This document shows positions 7,392 to 16,707 of a DNA stretch of 24,546 nucleotides, one piece after another; position 1 is the first letter of the stretch, and every line of letters starts with the position of its first letter. The notes beneath the pieces are model-generated. The model ran no database searches. It was not told where the DNA came from and saw only the letters and a list, made by a program, of their open reading frames with translations. Location of the stretch: the NCBI GenBank assembly GCA_964429355.1, contig CAYSCH010000103.1:1-24546 (forward strand). Reading direction: 5' to 3'. The translations under genes and the position numbers were made by a program. The DNA is from JAAYAY01 sp964429355 (lineage in GTDB: Bacteria; Planctomycetota; Planctomycetia; Pirellulales; Thermoguttaceae).

Positions 7392-8507
7392 TTGAGCATC
7401 ACCATCGTTCCCTTCACCGCAGATCTGGAAGAGGGCGTCCGGCAATTGAACCGGAGGCTGGGCGCCGGGGGTGCAGGGGTCCGTTTCCCGGAGTCCCATG
7501 TTCCCGATTGGCTTCCAAGATCGGGGCAGCGGACGGTTTTCCAGGAGTACTTCCTGGCCGTCGACGGTGACTGCGTCGTTCGCGGGGGCTACATCCTCAA
7601 GACACAAGATTTCTACATCGACGGGCAGGTCCGCACGATCGCCGATCTGCGGCTTCCCCTGTCGGAAGGAATCATCAACCCAGACTTCAACTTCGTCGGT
7701 CTTCAGCTCGTCACCAGCGCCTTGGCAAAGCAGCCGCTCCTGTTCGCCTTGGGAATGGGCGGATACACCCAGGCGCTACCCCAGCTCCTCAAGGCCATGC
7801 GCTGGAGCCTGGGGCCGGTTCCGTTTCTGTTTCGCGTAGTGAGACCGGGCCCCTTCTTGAAGAACATCGTGGCCCTGCGGGGCTCGAAGCTGCGGCGGCT
7901 GGCGTGCGACGTGGCCGCCGCCACGGGCCTGGGCTGGCTGGCCTCGAGGTCGGCGGCCCTGCTCCGCGCGGCTCACAGCCGGCCACGATCGGTGGCCTGG
8001 GAAGAGGTCGGCGAGTTTGGCCCTTGGGTTGACGAAATCTGGAAATCTGCCAGGGGCGACTGCACCCTGGCTGCGGTTCGCGATACGGCTGTACTGCGAG
8101 ATCTCTATCCGAGGGAAGGCACCCGGTTCCTTCGGCTGAAGGTATCTCGCAACGGAAAGCCGATCGGCTGGGCGGTCGGGCTGGCGACGGCCATGTGTGA
8201 CCACAAGCAGTTCGGCAACATGAAAGTCGGCACGATCGTCGATGCCTTCTCAGCGCCGGGCGACGCGCTGGATGTGGCCTGCTGCGCTCGGGATGCATTG
8301 GAGGCTCGCGGGGTGGATCTGATGGTATCGAACCAGAGCCATGCGGCCTGGACCATCGCTTTGACGCGATGCGGTTTTCGGCAAGGCCCGACCAACTTCC
8401 TGTTTGCGGCCTCCCCCAAACTGGCCCGTCTGCTTCCCCCATTTCCGGACGCCCTGGGTACGTTTCACCTGAATCGGGGCGACGGCGATGGGCCGATTCA
8501 TCTGTAG
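7392..8507 (+). CDS. GNAT-like acyltransferase, polysaccharide-cluster type
   Basis: The 371-residue product has a C-terminal segment typical of GNAT/FemAB-fold proteins (about 235-340): RFLRLKVSRNGKPIGWAVG for the central strands, then a helix and TRCGFRQGPTNFLF like the last strands of GNATs. The N-terminal part (about 1-110) contains a second region of similar style with GGYILKTQDFYIDG. Proteins of this layout are frequent in exopolysaccharide clusters. No in-frame ATG occurs before about codon 117, so TTG at 7392 is used; the ribosome site is poor and the true start is uncertain. As the last gene of the cluster it is the best candidate for moving the acyl group from the carrier protein to a sugar amine (inference). 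Confidence 0.68.
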   Translation: MSITIVPFTADLEEGVRQLNRRLGAGGAGVRFPESHVPDWLPRSGQRTVFQEYFLAVDGDCVVRGGYILKTQDFYIDGQVRTIADLRLPLSEGIINPDFNFVGLQLVTSALAKQPLLFALGMGGYTQALPQLLKAMRWSLGPVPFLFRVVRPGPFLKNIVALRGSKLRRLACDVAAATGLGWLASRSAALLRAAHSRPRSVAWEEVGEFGPWVDEIWKSARGDCTLAAVRDTAVLRDLYPREGTRFLRLKVSRNGKPIGWAVGLATAMCDHKQFGNMKVGTIVDAFSAPGDALDVACCARDALEARGVDLMVSNQSHAAWTIALTRCGFRQGPTNFLFAASPKLARLLPPFPDALGTFHLNRGDGDGPIHL

Positions 8508-8709
8508 CCCCCACATCCAGCCGGGCTTGTCAGTGCGTCGGCGCTCTATTGAGCTTCGCATTGAAAATGGGCCGGGGTGACCAGCGGGAGCCTGCTTTTC
8601 CCGGCGTGCTGGCGATCTGCCAGAATGCATTGTCCATGCGAAACATCAAATGCCTCCACATGGCGCTGTGCAGCAGAGCTGCCGGTTGCCTTGGGCGCTT
8701 CCCGATGCG

Positions 8710-8748
8710 ACAATAGAACGCGGTAGATTCGACAAGCGTTTCTATTGT
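8710..8748. promoter_or_regulatory. inverted repeat upstream of antitoxin gene, candidate autoregulatory operator
   Basis: ACAATAGAACGC (8710-8721) and GCGTTTCTATTGT (8736-8748) are inverted copies apart from one extra T. The pair ends 31 bp before the antitoxin ATG. Toxin-antitoxin promoters are usually repressed by the antitoxin binding such palindromes. The function is inferred from position. Confidence 0.55.
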
Positions 8749-8779
8749 GGATCCTTGACGAAGTGAGGAGTCTGCTGGG

Positions 8780-9010
8780 ATGTCAAGCAGTTTTGAAGAG
8801 ATCGAAGCTGAGGTGATGAACCTTGGTCTCGAGGAGAGAGCCCGGCTTGCCGAGAAACTTCTGTTGAGTCTTGAAGCTCCCTCCGCGGAAGAGAACCTGG
8901 GTCTCTGGGTAATGGAAGCGGAGAGACGACTTAGGGACCTTCGGGAAGGCCGTGCGACGGAGATACCGGCCGATGAGGCCTTTCGTCGAGCCAGGGCAAC
9001 ACTCGCATGA
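8780..9010 (+). CDS. TIGR02574-type addiction-module antitoxin, toxin partner missing
   Basis: The 76-residue acidic helical protein matches the pattern of this antitoxin-like family: LGLEERARLAEKLLLSLE in the first half and the C-terminal ATEIPADEAFRRARATL, where the usual ending is an I-P-x-x-E/D helix. AGGAG stands about 9 bases before the ATG. Its stop overlaps an ATG in the arrangement ATGA (9007-9010), the classic junction to a ParE/RelE toxin, and that frame begins M-R-R-V as such toxins often do. It then runs at once into the 3' end of the opposite-strand GNAT gene and stops. The toxin appears to have been lost by replacement of everything after the fourth codon. Family call good; loss of the partner is inferred. 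Confidence 0.75.
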   Translation: MSSSFEEIEAEVMNLGLEERARLAEKLLLSLEAPSAEENLGLWVMEAERRLRDLREGRATEIPADEAFRRARATLA

Positions 9011-9020
9011 GACGTGTGAG

Positions 9021-9803
9021 TCATCTCCGCTCGACCGCGAATTCTCCATACTCCGCCACGGTCTTGAAGCCCAGGCCCTCATAGCAAGCGATCGCATTGT
9101 GATTGTCGGCCTTGACGTTCAGTCCGATATGCTCGACTGCCTGCAATGACGACCGGCAGATTCGTGCCGTCACCGCCTTGGCATATCCGCGGCCTCGATA
9201 AGCTGGGTGAGTGGCGATGTTTCCCAGGGCGGCGACGCGATACTGAGGCGAGTAGACGTGAATGCCGCCGGCAGAAACGAGCTTGCCATCAGCGCGGATG
9301 CCGAAGTACTGCCCTGTCTCGAGCATACGAGGATCGAACCAGTTCCCCGGGTAGCTGGCCTGGTAAAACGCCTGGATCTCCTCCAGCTCCGCCCTGTTCA
9401 GCCGGACCACTTGCGAACAATCGTAGTCGGCGATCTCCGCCCGATCGCTGAAAGCCATCTTCAAGTGCAGCCCGTGCGGGTCAAGCCCATGGCTTTCACC
9501 GAGAGTCTTCTCCAGTCCGGGACTCAGATGAGCATAGAACGAAGGTGGCAGCTCCGGAGCGAGCGATCGCGCCAACTCGGCCATCTCATCGCAGTTGCTC
9601 GAGAGAGCAAGCAGGGTTGGAATGCCCTGCCCGCGGTAGAGGAGGGCTACCGCCTGGAGATGACCGTTGGTCCTCAGTCCATAGAACGTCGTGTACGGCC
9701 AGAAGAAGTCGTCCAGATCGCCGAGGCTGTAGATGTGGAGGTAGATATCCTGCCGGAGGAATGACTCGATCTTGAGCTTGTCGTCGAGGTGGGTGAAGGG
9801 CAT
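9021..9803 (-). CDS. GNAT family N-acetyltransferase
   Basis: The 260-residue product has its acetyl-CoA-binding motif A in ALGNIATHPAYRGRGYAKAV (about 190-210), where RGRGYA is the R-x-x-G-x-G/A loop, followed by the NHNAIACYEGLGFKTVAEY ending of the fold. The N-terminal 130 residues (FLRQDIYLHIYSLGDLDDFFWPYTT) resemble the first domain of FR47-type proteins with two GNAT-like halves. It probably acetylates a small amine in the cytoplasm; the substrate is not predictable. Its 3' end abuts the antitoxin gene with convergent orientation, 10 bp between stops, and seems to sit where the toxin should be. The Uma2 gene lies 51 bp upstream on the same strand. Confidence 0.86.
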   Translation of the reverse strand: MPFTHLDDKLKIESFLRQDIYLHIYSLGDLDDFFWPYTTFYGLRTNGHLQAVALLYRGQGIPTLLALSSNCDEMAELARSLAPELPPSFYAHLSPGLEKTLGESHGLDPHGLHLKMAFSDRAEIADYDCSQVVRLNRAELEEIQAFYQASYPGNWFDPRMLETGQYFGIRADGKLVSAGGIHVYSPQYRVAALGNIATHPAYRGRGYAKAVTARICRSSLQAVEHIGLNVKADNHNAIACYEGLGFKTVAEYGEFAVERR

Positions 9804-9854
9804 CGTCGGTTCCCGTGTTCCAGAGACCCCGGTGCGAATATCGAGCGATTCAGG

Positions 9855-10412
9855 TCACGCCGACGGGAACACTTCGCGAACGATCACGGAAAAACCGGGG
9901 AGAAGTCCTGCTTCGGTGAGCATATCGTCCTCAGCCAGAATGACGGGGCCTGTGTCAGGTCGATGGATGACGACGCTTCGCTGCAAGGGATCGACGATCC
10001 ACACGACGCGGCAACCGGCCGCAAAGTACTCGGCCATCTTGTCGCGCATCTCGGCAGCCGTATTACCCGGCGAGAGAACCTCGACCGCCAGGTCGGGTGC
10101 CCCTTCCAAAAATGCGTCGAGATCCTGTCCTTTGAGTCGCTCCGCACTTACGAAGGAAACGTCAGGTGCGCGGACCGTGTCCGGGTCGCGCGCGACGACA
10201 AAGCCGGTCGAACTGTCGAACACCTCGCCCAGCTCACGATCTGCGAGGTAATTGAGAAGTGACCGCCCAATCTTCATGGCAACGGCACCATGCCGACCCT
10301 TCTCGGGGCTCATCATGATCAACTCTCCGCGCACGAGTTCGCATCGTCCAAGATCCGAGGGAGCGTTGAGAAGCTGTTCGGCGGTTGTGATGCTGTAGGT
10401 GGGGATGGACAT
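9855..10412 (-). CDS. Uma2 family (DUF820) endonuclease-like protein
   Basis: The 185-residue protein has the standard length and order of the Uma2 family, a PD-(D/E)XK nuclease fold. It shows CELVRGELIMMSP near residue 25, RAPDVSFV (Asp of the active site, about 101), PDLAVEVLSP (Glu, about 125) and DKMAEYFAAG (Lys, about 140), and the ending VVWIVDPLQRSVVIHRP. The catalytic set looks complete. These genes are numerous in planctomycetes and cyanobacteria; their cellular role is not established. AGGGG stands about 8 bases before the ATG. It precedes the GNAT gene on the same strand and may be co-transcribed with it. Confidence 0.9.
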   Translation of the reverse strand: MSIPTYSITTAEQLLNAPSDLGRCELVRGELIMMSPEKGRHGAVAMKIGRSLLNYLADRELGEVFDSSTGFVVARDPDTVRAPDVSFVSAERLKGQDLDAFLEGAPDLAVEVLSPGNTAAEMRDKMAEYFAAGCRVVWIVDPLQRSVVIHRPDTGPVILAEDDMLTEAGLLPGFSVIVREVFPSA

Positions 10413-10552
10413 GGCTTGTCCCCTGCGTACGAATCGCCACGGGAAAGGGCGCGTCTCTGGAGTCGGACTCCTTCCTGATTCTAGGGCGCACCGCAGAATC
10501 CAGCAAGACTTGCGGCAAAGCCGCTTCAGGGCATATCCGCCCCACCCTGCCG

Positions 10553-10565
10553 TGATTCTGAATCA
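10553..10565. repeat. 13-bp palindrome TGATTCTGAATCA
   Basis: Perfect 6-bp arms around a central T, in the 181-bp spacer between the Uma2 start and the rhamnosidase stop. A small hairpin GCGGCAAAGCCGC lies about 40 bp to its left. It could be an operator for the Uma2 gene; no T-run supports a terminator. Confidence 0.4.
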
Positions 10566-10593
10566 GCACGGGCGGGTCCAAAACGCTGCCAGA

Positions 10594-13500
10594 TCAGCCG
10601 CCGGCAGGATGTTGGTGATGCGATGTTACCGTAAACCGATAACTCCCGTTCTCCACCCCATACACGGCATACCCCGCCTCCATCCGCAGGAACCGCACGC
10701 CGTCCATCCCTCCATCGACCTCTACTCCCGCCTCCGACTCCGCCGGCACACAAACCGTGCCCTTCGTGTTCGCCGGAAGGGTCGCCTCGAGCACGAACGA
10801 ACCGTCCGCGCCCTTCTTCCACGCACTCCGGATCGTGCCGTAGATCGACTCGGTCGCAGCCGTCACGTAGCTCAGGTCGGCCACCGGCATGGGGCGGATC
10901 ACCACGTGCTTGAAGCCGGGTTCCTGCGGGTCGGCGTTGATACCCGCCAGCTTCTGGTAGAACCAGGTGACCAGGTCGCCGAACATGATGTGGTTCAATG
11001 AGCTGACCCCCTTCCAGTCCTCCCACAGCGTCGTGGCCCCCTTCTCGACCCAGTCGCCGTAGCTCGGCGATGTCTTCTGGTTGAGAATGCGGTAGGCCAG
11101 GTCGTGACGGCCGTTTTCGCTCAGCGTGTGGAAGAGGTACTTCGCGCCCAGGATCCCCACGTCGAGATGGTCGTCGCGATCGGCAACCTGTTCGGCCAGA
11201 CGCTTCATGACCGCCTCGCGCTCGGAGTCTTCCACGAGCCCCTGGTAGACGGCACAGCTCAGGGCGGTCTGGCTACCGTTCAGGTAAACGCCATCCCCCT
11301 TGTAGAATTCCCGGTTGAAGGCCTTCCGGATCTCCTCGGCCAGCGCGGAGTACTTCTCGGCATCTTCGGCCCTGCCCAGGATCTTGGCAGCCTGGGCGAC
11401 GATCTTCGTGTCGACGTAGTAGTAGCCCGTCGACGTGATCGTGTTGGGTGTGACCGTGTCGGCAGGGACCCAGTCCCCCAGTCCGATCTTGACGATGCCG
11501 TTCTCGGCCCGGCTGGTCAGGTAGTCCACGTAGAGCCGCATCCGCTCATAATGGTCGGCCAGGATCCGGCTGTCGCCGCGATAGGTATAAACATACCATG
11601 GGATCATGAGGAACGCGCTGTCCCAGCCCGGGCCGTTGCCCCACGCGTAACCCCAGCCGGAAGTGGGCACGATCGCACAGATCTCGCCGCTTTCGCGCTG
11701 CTCGTCGTGGATATCCTGGATCCACTTGCGGTAGGAGGCCGTGTTCTCGAACCGGTACATGGCCTGCTCGGCCGCCAGATGGGCGTCGCCCGTCCAGCCG
11801 TTTTTCTCGCGCTGCGGGCAGTCGGTCGGGTAGCCGTGGAAATTGCTGCGATAGCTCCAGTCGGTCAATTCGACCAGCCGGTTGAAGAGCGGATTGGAGC
11901 ACTCGAACTGCCCAGGGCGGGCAAAGTCGGTGTGGACCACTCGGCCGCGGAGCAGCTCCAGGGTGGGTTTCTCCTTCAGGCCGGTGACCTCCACGTAGCG
12001 AAAGCCGTGGTAGGCGAACTGCGGCTCCCAAACCTCCAGCCCCTCGCCCTTGAGGATGTAGGTATCCGTCTGGAAGGGCCCCTCAAACACGAACATGGAG
12101 ATCTCGTTCCGTTCGATCATGCCGGCCCCATCGATCCGCTCGCTGTAGCGGAGCGTGACCTTGGTGCCTCGATCACCGCGCAGTCGCAATTGGGCCCAGC
12201 CGGGAAAATGCTGCCCCATGTCGAACACATAGATCCCCGGCTGCGGCTCGGTGACGGAAACAGGCTCAATGGTCTCTGTCAGCCGGATCGGCGGCATCAT
12301 CTGCGACGACAGGGTGCCGCCGGGCGCTGCTGCAACTTCCGGCTTCTCCCACGCGCTGGCATCAAACCCGGCCGTATCCCAGCCGGGCATCTCCAGGCGT
12401 GCATCATAGACTTCGCCGGCTCGGATGCTGTCGAGAAGGACCGGCCCGCAGTTCGCCTGCCAGGAGGAATCGCTCACGATCGTCTGGACCGTGCCATCTT
12501 CCAGTTCAATCCGCAGGTGCAGGAGCATGGTCGGCTCGCTGCGCCAGGGCGATTGGTCGAAATTCCAGGTCGCCCGGGTGTGCATGTTGTACCAGCCGTT
12601 ACCAAGCATGACCCCCACGGCATTGTCTCCCTGCCGGACCTGGTCGGTCACATCGTGGGCCACATAGAGCGCCCGTCGGTCGTAACGGGTGAAGGCCGGA
12701 TCGAGCAGATGGTTGCCCACCTTTTTTCCGTTAAGTCGCAACTCGTGATAGCCGAGCCCGCAGACGTAGGCCGTTGCCCGCCGGACCGGCTGCGCAACGG
12801 AAAAGGTCTTGCGAAACAGGGGGCTCGGAGCGGCCTGCGACCAGCCCACGTTCTTGCCGGTCTGCGGTACCTTCCAGGGCTCGATTCCGACTCGGCCGGT
12901 CACGGTCGCGTCGCTCCAGCCGCTATCGTCCAGATCGACTGCAAAATACTCTCGCCCGGGAGCGGGGCTGGCGGTCGCTTTCCAGGCCTCGTCGGTGATC
13001 CAGCTCACCCGCTTGCCGTCGGCCAGTTCGACCACCAGCTTCATTGCCACTCCGGCCGGACTCGGCCTGGCATTGTCGACATCGACGGCCAGCACGTTGC
13101 GCCCGGGTCTCAACTTTTCGGTCAACTCGACTTCGTACGCTCGTCGCCAGGCATCCTCCTCCGGTTTGTTTTCGCTCACCTTGGCCTGGTTGAGCCAGAG
13201 CCGGAAGTTGTCGTCAGCGGCAATGACCAGGTAGGCCCACCGCGGTCGAAGCTCACCCGGCAGTTCGATCGTGCGGCGGAAGAATCGCTTACCCGGCGGG
13301 ACCTCGACNNNNNNNNNNTCCAGATCCACGAGGCATCGTCGAGTTTCAGCTCCTCCGCCGGGCTACCCGCCTCGACCGTACGCTCGAAAGGCTTCGTGTA
13401 TCGCAGCCACTGGGCCTGCCACTGGGCGGGTGCAAGGATCCCCATCGACCACTCGGCCGGCTTGCTCCACTGGTTGACCTTGCCCTCCTGGTCCCAGATC

Positions 13501-13835
13501 CGCACCTTCCAGTGACACTGCTGATGAGACTGGAGCGGCTCTCCCGCATAGACCACGTGGGCCGACTGGTCCGAATCTACGCGGCCGCTTTCCCAGAGGT
13601 CGCCCCGGTCGGCCGTCAGATTCGCCTCGCTCGAGGCCACCAGCACCTCGTAGGCCGTCTGACGGGCGCCGCGGCGCGGGTCGACGATCTGCCACGACAA
13701 CCGGGGCTCGACGACGTCGATGCCGACCGGATTGACCAGGTACTCGCACCGCAACCGATCCACTTGGGCAGGTTCGGCAGAAACGCCCGCAGAAAACGCG
13801 AGCAACAGGGCACACGAAAGGATCGCTGGTCGCAT
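10594..13835 (-). CDS. secreted alpha-L-rhamnosidase (GH78), interrupted by an assembly gap
   Basis: The protein hydrolyses terminal alpha-L-rhamnose from plant or algal glycans and is exported by a Sec signal (MRPAILSCALLLAFSAGVSA). Next come an N-terminal fibronectin-like region (RLSWQIVDPRRGARQTAYEVLVAS), carbohydrate-binding beta domains (SPLFRKTFSV...YVCGLGYHELRLNGKKVG), the catalytic (alpha/alpha)6 barrel (PTDCPQREKNGWTGDAHLA...GDWV) and a C-terminal beta domain (PGFKHVVIRP). The order and total of about 1,080 residues fit the family. Ten N at 13309-13318 lie inside it and the flanks are in different frames. The non-N length (3,232) leaves remainder 1 on division by 3, so the true gap should be 2 modulo 3. 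The family gap region is short, so the gene is probably intact. The spacer to murA is 188 bp. Confidence 0.92.
13309..13318. other. assembly gap (10 N) inside the rhamnosidase gene
   Basis: Ten undetermined bases between the WIW motif on the start side of the gene and the VEVPPGKRFFRR segment. The number is a placeholder, because keeping it shifts the reading frame. Confidence 0.95.
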
Positions 13836-14023
13836 CGTCAAGGGCTCCGGAATCCTGATTGCTTGGAAGGGTCTGGATGGTATCTGTTGTAGTCCCCGGC
13901 CTTGCCGGTGCCAAGAGTTTGGAGTTTGGGGACAGTCACGGATTGAGCAGCTCATTGAGCGTCGGCCGGGAGCCCCCTGGCGCGGCCTGTCCGAGAATTC
14001 TGGAGAGATGAGCCTTCGGCCGC

Positions 14024-15349
14024 TCAGTGCATGACGCGACGAATGTGGGCACCCAATTGGGCCAGTTTGCAGTCGAGGGCCTCGTAGCCGCGATCGAGGT
14101 GGTTCAGGCCAGTGACAATCGTCTCCCCGCGGGCGGCCAGGCCGGCCAGCACAAGGGCGGCGCCTGCCCGCAGATCGGTGGCGTGAACCCTGGCTCCTTC
14201 CAGGGAAGAGACGCCACGGACGACGGCCGCTGAACCGTCCATGGAGACTGCTGCTCCCAATCGCTGCAGCTCGGCAACATGCTGAAAACGCTGGGGGAAG
14301 ACCGTGTCGGCCACTCGGCTGGAGCCGGAGGCGAGCGCGAGCAGGGCCGTCCATTGGGCCTGGATGTCGGTGGGAATTCCCGGGTAGGGCCGGGCGAGGA
14401 TGCCGCACGCCCGAGGCGGTCCATCGGCACGAAGCGTGACCCCACCGGGACCGGCATCGAGCCGGAAACCGGCAGCCTGGAGCTGGTGAACGACACTGTC
14501 GAGGTGTGCCGAATCGGCTCCGGCGGCCGTGACTTGTCCGCCGGTGATCGCCCCTGCCATGAGCAGGGTGGCCGCCTCGATACGGTCGGGGATAATGCAG
14601 TGTTCGCCGCCATCGAGCTGCTCGACGCCGCGGATGACCAAGGTCGAGGTTCCGAGCCCTTCAATGCGAGCGCCGATCCGATTGAGGAACCGGCCCAGGT
14701 CCACAATTTCCGGTTCGACGGCCGCGGAGGTAATCCTGGTGACGCCTTGGGCCAGGACGGCGGCGCTCATCACGTTGGCCGTTCCCGTCACCGTCGGGCC
14801 GAAGGGGCCCGCCAGGTCGATCCGGGCTCCGTGCAATCGCGTCGCACGCCCCACCACATTGCCTCGCTCGATGCGGAGGTCCGCTCCGAGGGCCGCCAGA
14901 CCCTTCAGGTGCAGGTCGACCGGCCGGGGGCCGATCTGGCATCCGCCGGGGAGAGAAACGACGGCCCGGCGGCGCCGCGCCAGGAGCGGCCCAAGCACAC
15001 AGAAACTCGCCCGCATCCGCCGCATGGGACCATAGCCGGTGTGGAACGGACGCGGATCGACGGTCGCCAGGCTGAGGGCCTCGCCGTTCCGCTCGACCGC
15101 AACTCCCAAGCGGCGCAACACAGACGAAAGGGTCTCGACGTCGGTGAGACAGGGGACGCGATGAAGGCGAACCGGCTCGTCGACCAGCAATACGGCGGCC
15201 ATGATCGGCAAGGCCGCGTTCTTGGCGCCGCCAACCTGGACCACTCCCTCCAGCCGCTGGCCTCCTCGAATCCTCAGGCAGGGCGCGCCGCGACCGATAG
15301 CCATGGCGGCCGGTGCGGTGGCTCTGCGCGGAACCCGTTGTAACGGCAT
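14024..15349 (-). CDS. murA: UDP-N-acetylglucosamine 1-carboxyvinyltransferase
   Basis: This enzyme catalyses the first committed step of peptidoglycan synthesis in the cytoplasm, adding enolpyruvate from PEP to UDP-GlcNAc. The 441-residue product has GGAKNAALPIMAA (K43, N44, substrate binding) and the PEP-loop LPGGCQIGPRPVDLHL with catalytic Cys137 present, so fosfomycin sensitivity is expected rather than the Asp-type resistance. The start at 15349 (MPLQRV) is preferred for its AAGGA ribosome site; an internal ATG at 15304 lacks one. The N-terminus is about 20 residues longer than in E. coli. Presence of MurA is compatible with the peptidoglycan now known in planctomycetes. No other cell-wall gene is adjacent. 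Confidence 0.95.
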   Translation of the reverse strand: MPLQRVPRRATAPAAMAIGRGAPCLRIRGGQRLEGVVQVGGAKNAALPIMAAVLLVDEPVRLHRVPCLTDVETLSSVLRRLGVAVERNGEALSLATVDPRPFHTGYGPMRRMRASFCVLGPLLARRRRAVVSLPGGCQIGPRPVDLHLKGLAALGADLRIERGNVVGRATRLHGARIDLAGPFGPTVTGTANVMSAAVLAQGVTRITSAAVEPEIVDLGRFLNRIGARIEGLGTSTLVIRGVEQLDGGEHCIIPDRIEAATLLMAGAITGGQVTAAGADSAHLDSVVHQLQAAGFRLDAGPGGVTLRADGPPRACGILARPYPGIPTDIQAQWTALLALASGSSRVADTVFPQRFQHVAELQRLGAAVSMDGSAAVVRGVSSLEGARVHATDLRAGAALVLAGLAARGETIVTGLNHLDRGYEALDCKLAQLGAHIRRVMH

Positions 15350-15413
15350 GTCGATCCTTCGGTGCAGAAATTCTCCGCGTAAATCCCCGCGGTGCGGCAA
15401 GACTCCGAGCCGA

Positions 15414-16445
15414 TCAACGTTTGGACAGCACACCCCACGCAATCCCGCCCACGATCAGGCCGGCCACCACGCCGACGCCAATCACCCGGCCGGCAGAAAC
15501 TGGTTCGATGCCGGCCAGCAGGTATTGGCCGCCAACGGCGATGACGACAGCCATATTGAAGGCCACGACACTGCCGAGCATGCGCCGCTTCTTGAATTCG
15601 TCTTCCGGAAGCGGTTCGCGCTCCTCCACTTCTTTGGCCGGCTTCTCAGCCTTCTCCTTGCCTTTGCCTTTGTCTTTGGCCTGTTCCTTGCCTTTCTTCT
15701 TCGCCTTCACGGGCCCCGGATCGGGCGCGTCGCGGGGGAAGAAGTCGGCGATCGCGCCATTCACCTGGGCCGGGGTACAGAGCACCGTGCGGACCGGCAT
15801 TTCGAACCGCAGGCGCAGTTCCTCTTCCACGTCGGGGATGATGGGTGTGGGGGATGCCACAAGGAGATGCTGCGCATCGGCCAGCAGCGGGACAAACGAA
15901 TGTTGCCTGGCAAGGCTGGGTGGGATCTGGGCGGCCAGTTCGGCGCTCACGCCGATATCTTTGAGGTCGATGTAGGGCAGGCCGATCGACTCGGCGTAGG
16001 CCATCATGACCGCTTCCGGTTCGGCGGACTTCTGCTGCAGCACCGCCTGATGGAGCTCGACACCAACCGTATCGGAGAAGCTTCGCGCCTTGTCCAGTTG
16101 CGCCTGGTCGACGATCTGACCTGCCAGCAGGATTTCTTCCAGGCTGCGGCGTCGCCCTTCTTCGGCAGTCTGGCGGCCCAGCGAGGCGTCGTACTCTCGC
16201 TTCCGCTGAACGTCCGTCAGGCAGAGCATGGCCTTGGCCAACTCGTTGAGCAGCGTCTGCGACTGATCGGCATACTCGCCGGTGGCGAACTTGCGCACGT
16301 GCTCGTTCATCTTCCGGTAGTTTGTCCGGATCTTCGAAGGGTTGTCTTCGAATGCACCCAGCCGCAGCAGTTGATAGTGACTGAGGGGCCTGTTCGCTTC
16401 TTTGATGCCGAGCCAGTCGCGATAAACGTCGAGTTCTTTTGCCAT
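15414..16445 (-). CDS. J-like / MshEN-like domain membrane protein, planctomycete type
   Basis: The 343-residue protein has three recognisable parts. Residues about 1-95 resemble a J-domain-like bundle (LSHYQLLRLGAFEDNPSKIRTNYRK...LTDVQRKREYDASLG) but lack the HPD tripeptide needed to stimulate Hsp70. Residues about 100-220 resemble the N-terminal domain of GspE/PilB ATPases (LLAGQIVDQAQLDKA...GLPYIDL...LARQHSFVPLL...LLVASPTP). A lysine/glutamate-rich linker (about 232-285) leads to two C-terminal hydrophobic helices. No ATPase domain is present. GAGG stands 7 bases before the chosen ATG. Proteins with this head are common in planctomycetes and functionally unassigned. It may be a membrane adaptor that senses a ligand or partner through the GspE-type domain (inference). 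Confidence 0.72.
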   Translation of the reverse strand: MAKELDVYRDWLGIKEANRPLSHYQLLRLGAFEDNPSKIRTNYRKMNEHVRKFATGEYADQSQTLLNELAKAMLCLTDVQRKREYDASLGRQTAEEGRRRSLEEILLAGQIVDQAQLDKARSFSDTVGVELHQAVLQQKSAEPEAVMMAYAESIGLPYIDLKDIGVSAELAAQIPPSLARQHSFVPLLADAQHLLVASPTPIIPDVEEELRLRFEMPVRTVLCTPAQVNGAIADFFPRDAPDPGPVKAKKKGKEQAKDKGKGKEKAEKPAKEVEEREPLPEDEFKKRRMLGSVVAFNMAVVIAVGGQYLLAGIEPVSAGRVIGVGVVAGLIVGGIAWGVLSKR

Positions 16446-16707
16446 GATCCGCCTCAATGTGTCTTACGGAGTAACCCTGACAAGACCAGCGTGTCTCCCA
16501 GCTTCTTGGTTCCAGCAGGTGGTGGTTCTGTCAGCGGCTCTAACAGGCTTTCTGAAAAAGGGGGCAGCCTCGCTTTTGTGTGCAGGTAACGCACAGCATT
16601 TGGGAGGCCGATCCCTGTTTCCGGAATGCCACTCAATCACTACACACCGGAACGACTCCGGCGGTTGCCATCTCGATTCCTTGGGGGCAGTTGTCGCATT
16701 TGCGGGG

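Noticed and set aside
7210..7395. 61-codon frame in the deacetylase-acyltransferase spacer
   Set aside because: No protein-like pattern, and it spans both copies of the dispersed motif.
10553..10565. sixth copy of the dispersed motif
   Set aside because: Shares only GTGATTC with the core; the CCTTGC half does not match.
11104..13515. 803-codon plus-strand frame opposite the rhamnosidase
   Set aside because: Antisense shadow; composition is Gly/Asp/Arg-rich without family motifs, while the minus strand gives a full GH78 enzyme.
13836..14023. terminator between murA and the rhamnosidase
   Set aside because: A CCGGC-CTT-GCCGG hairpin is present but lacks a T-run, so it is not supported.
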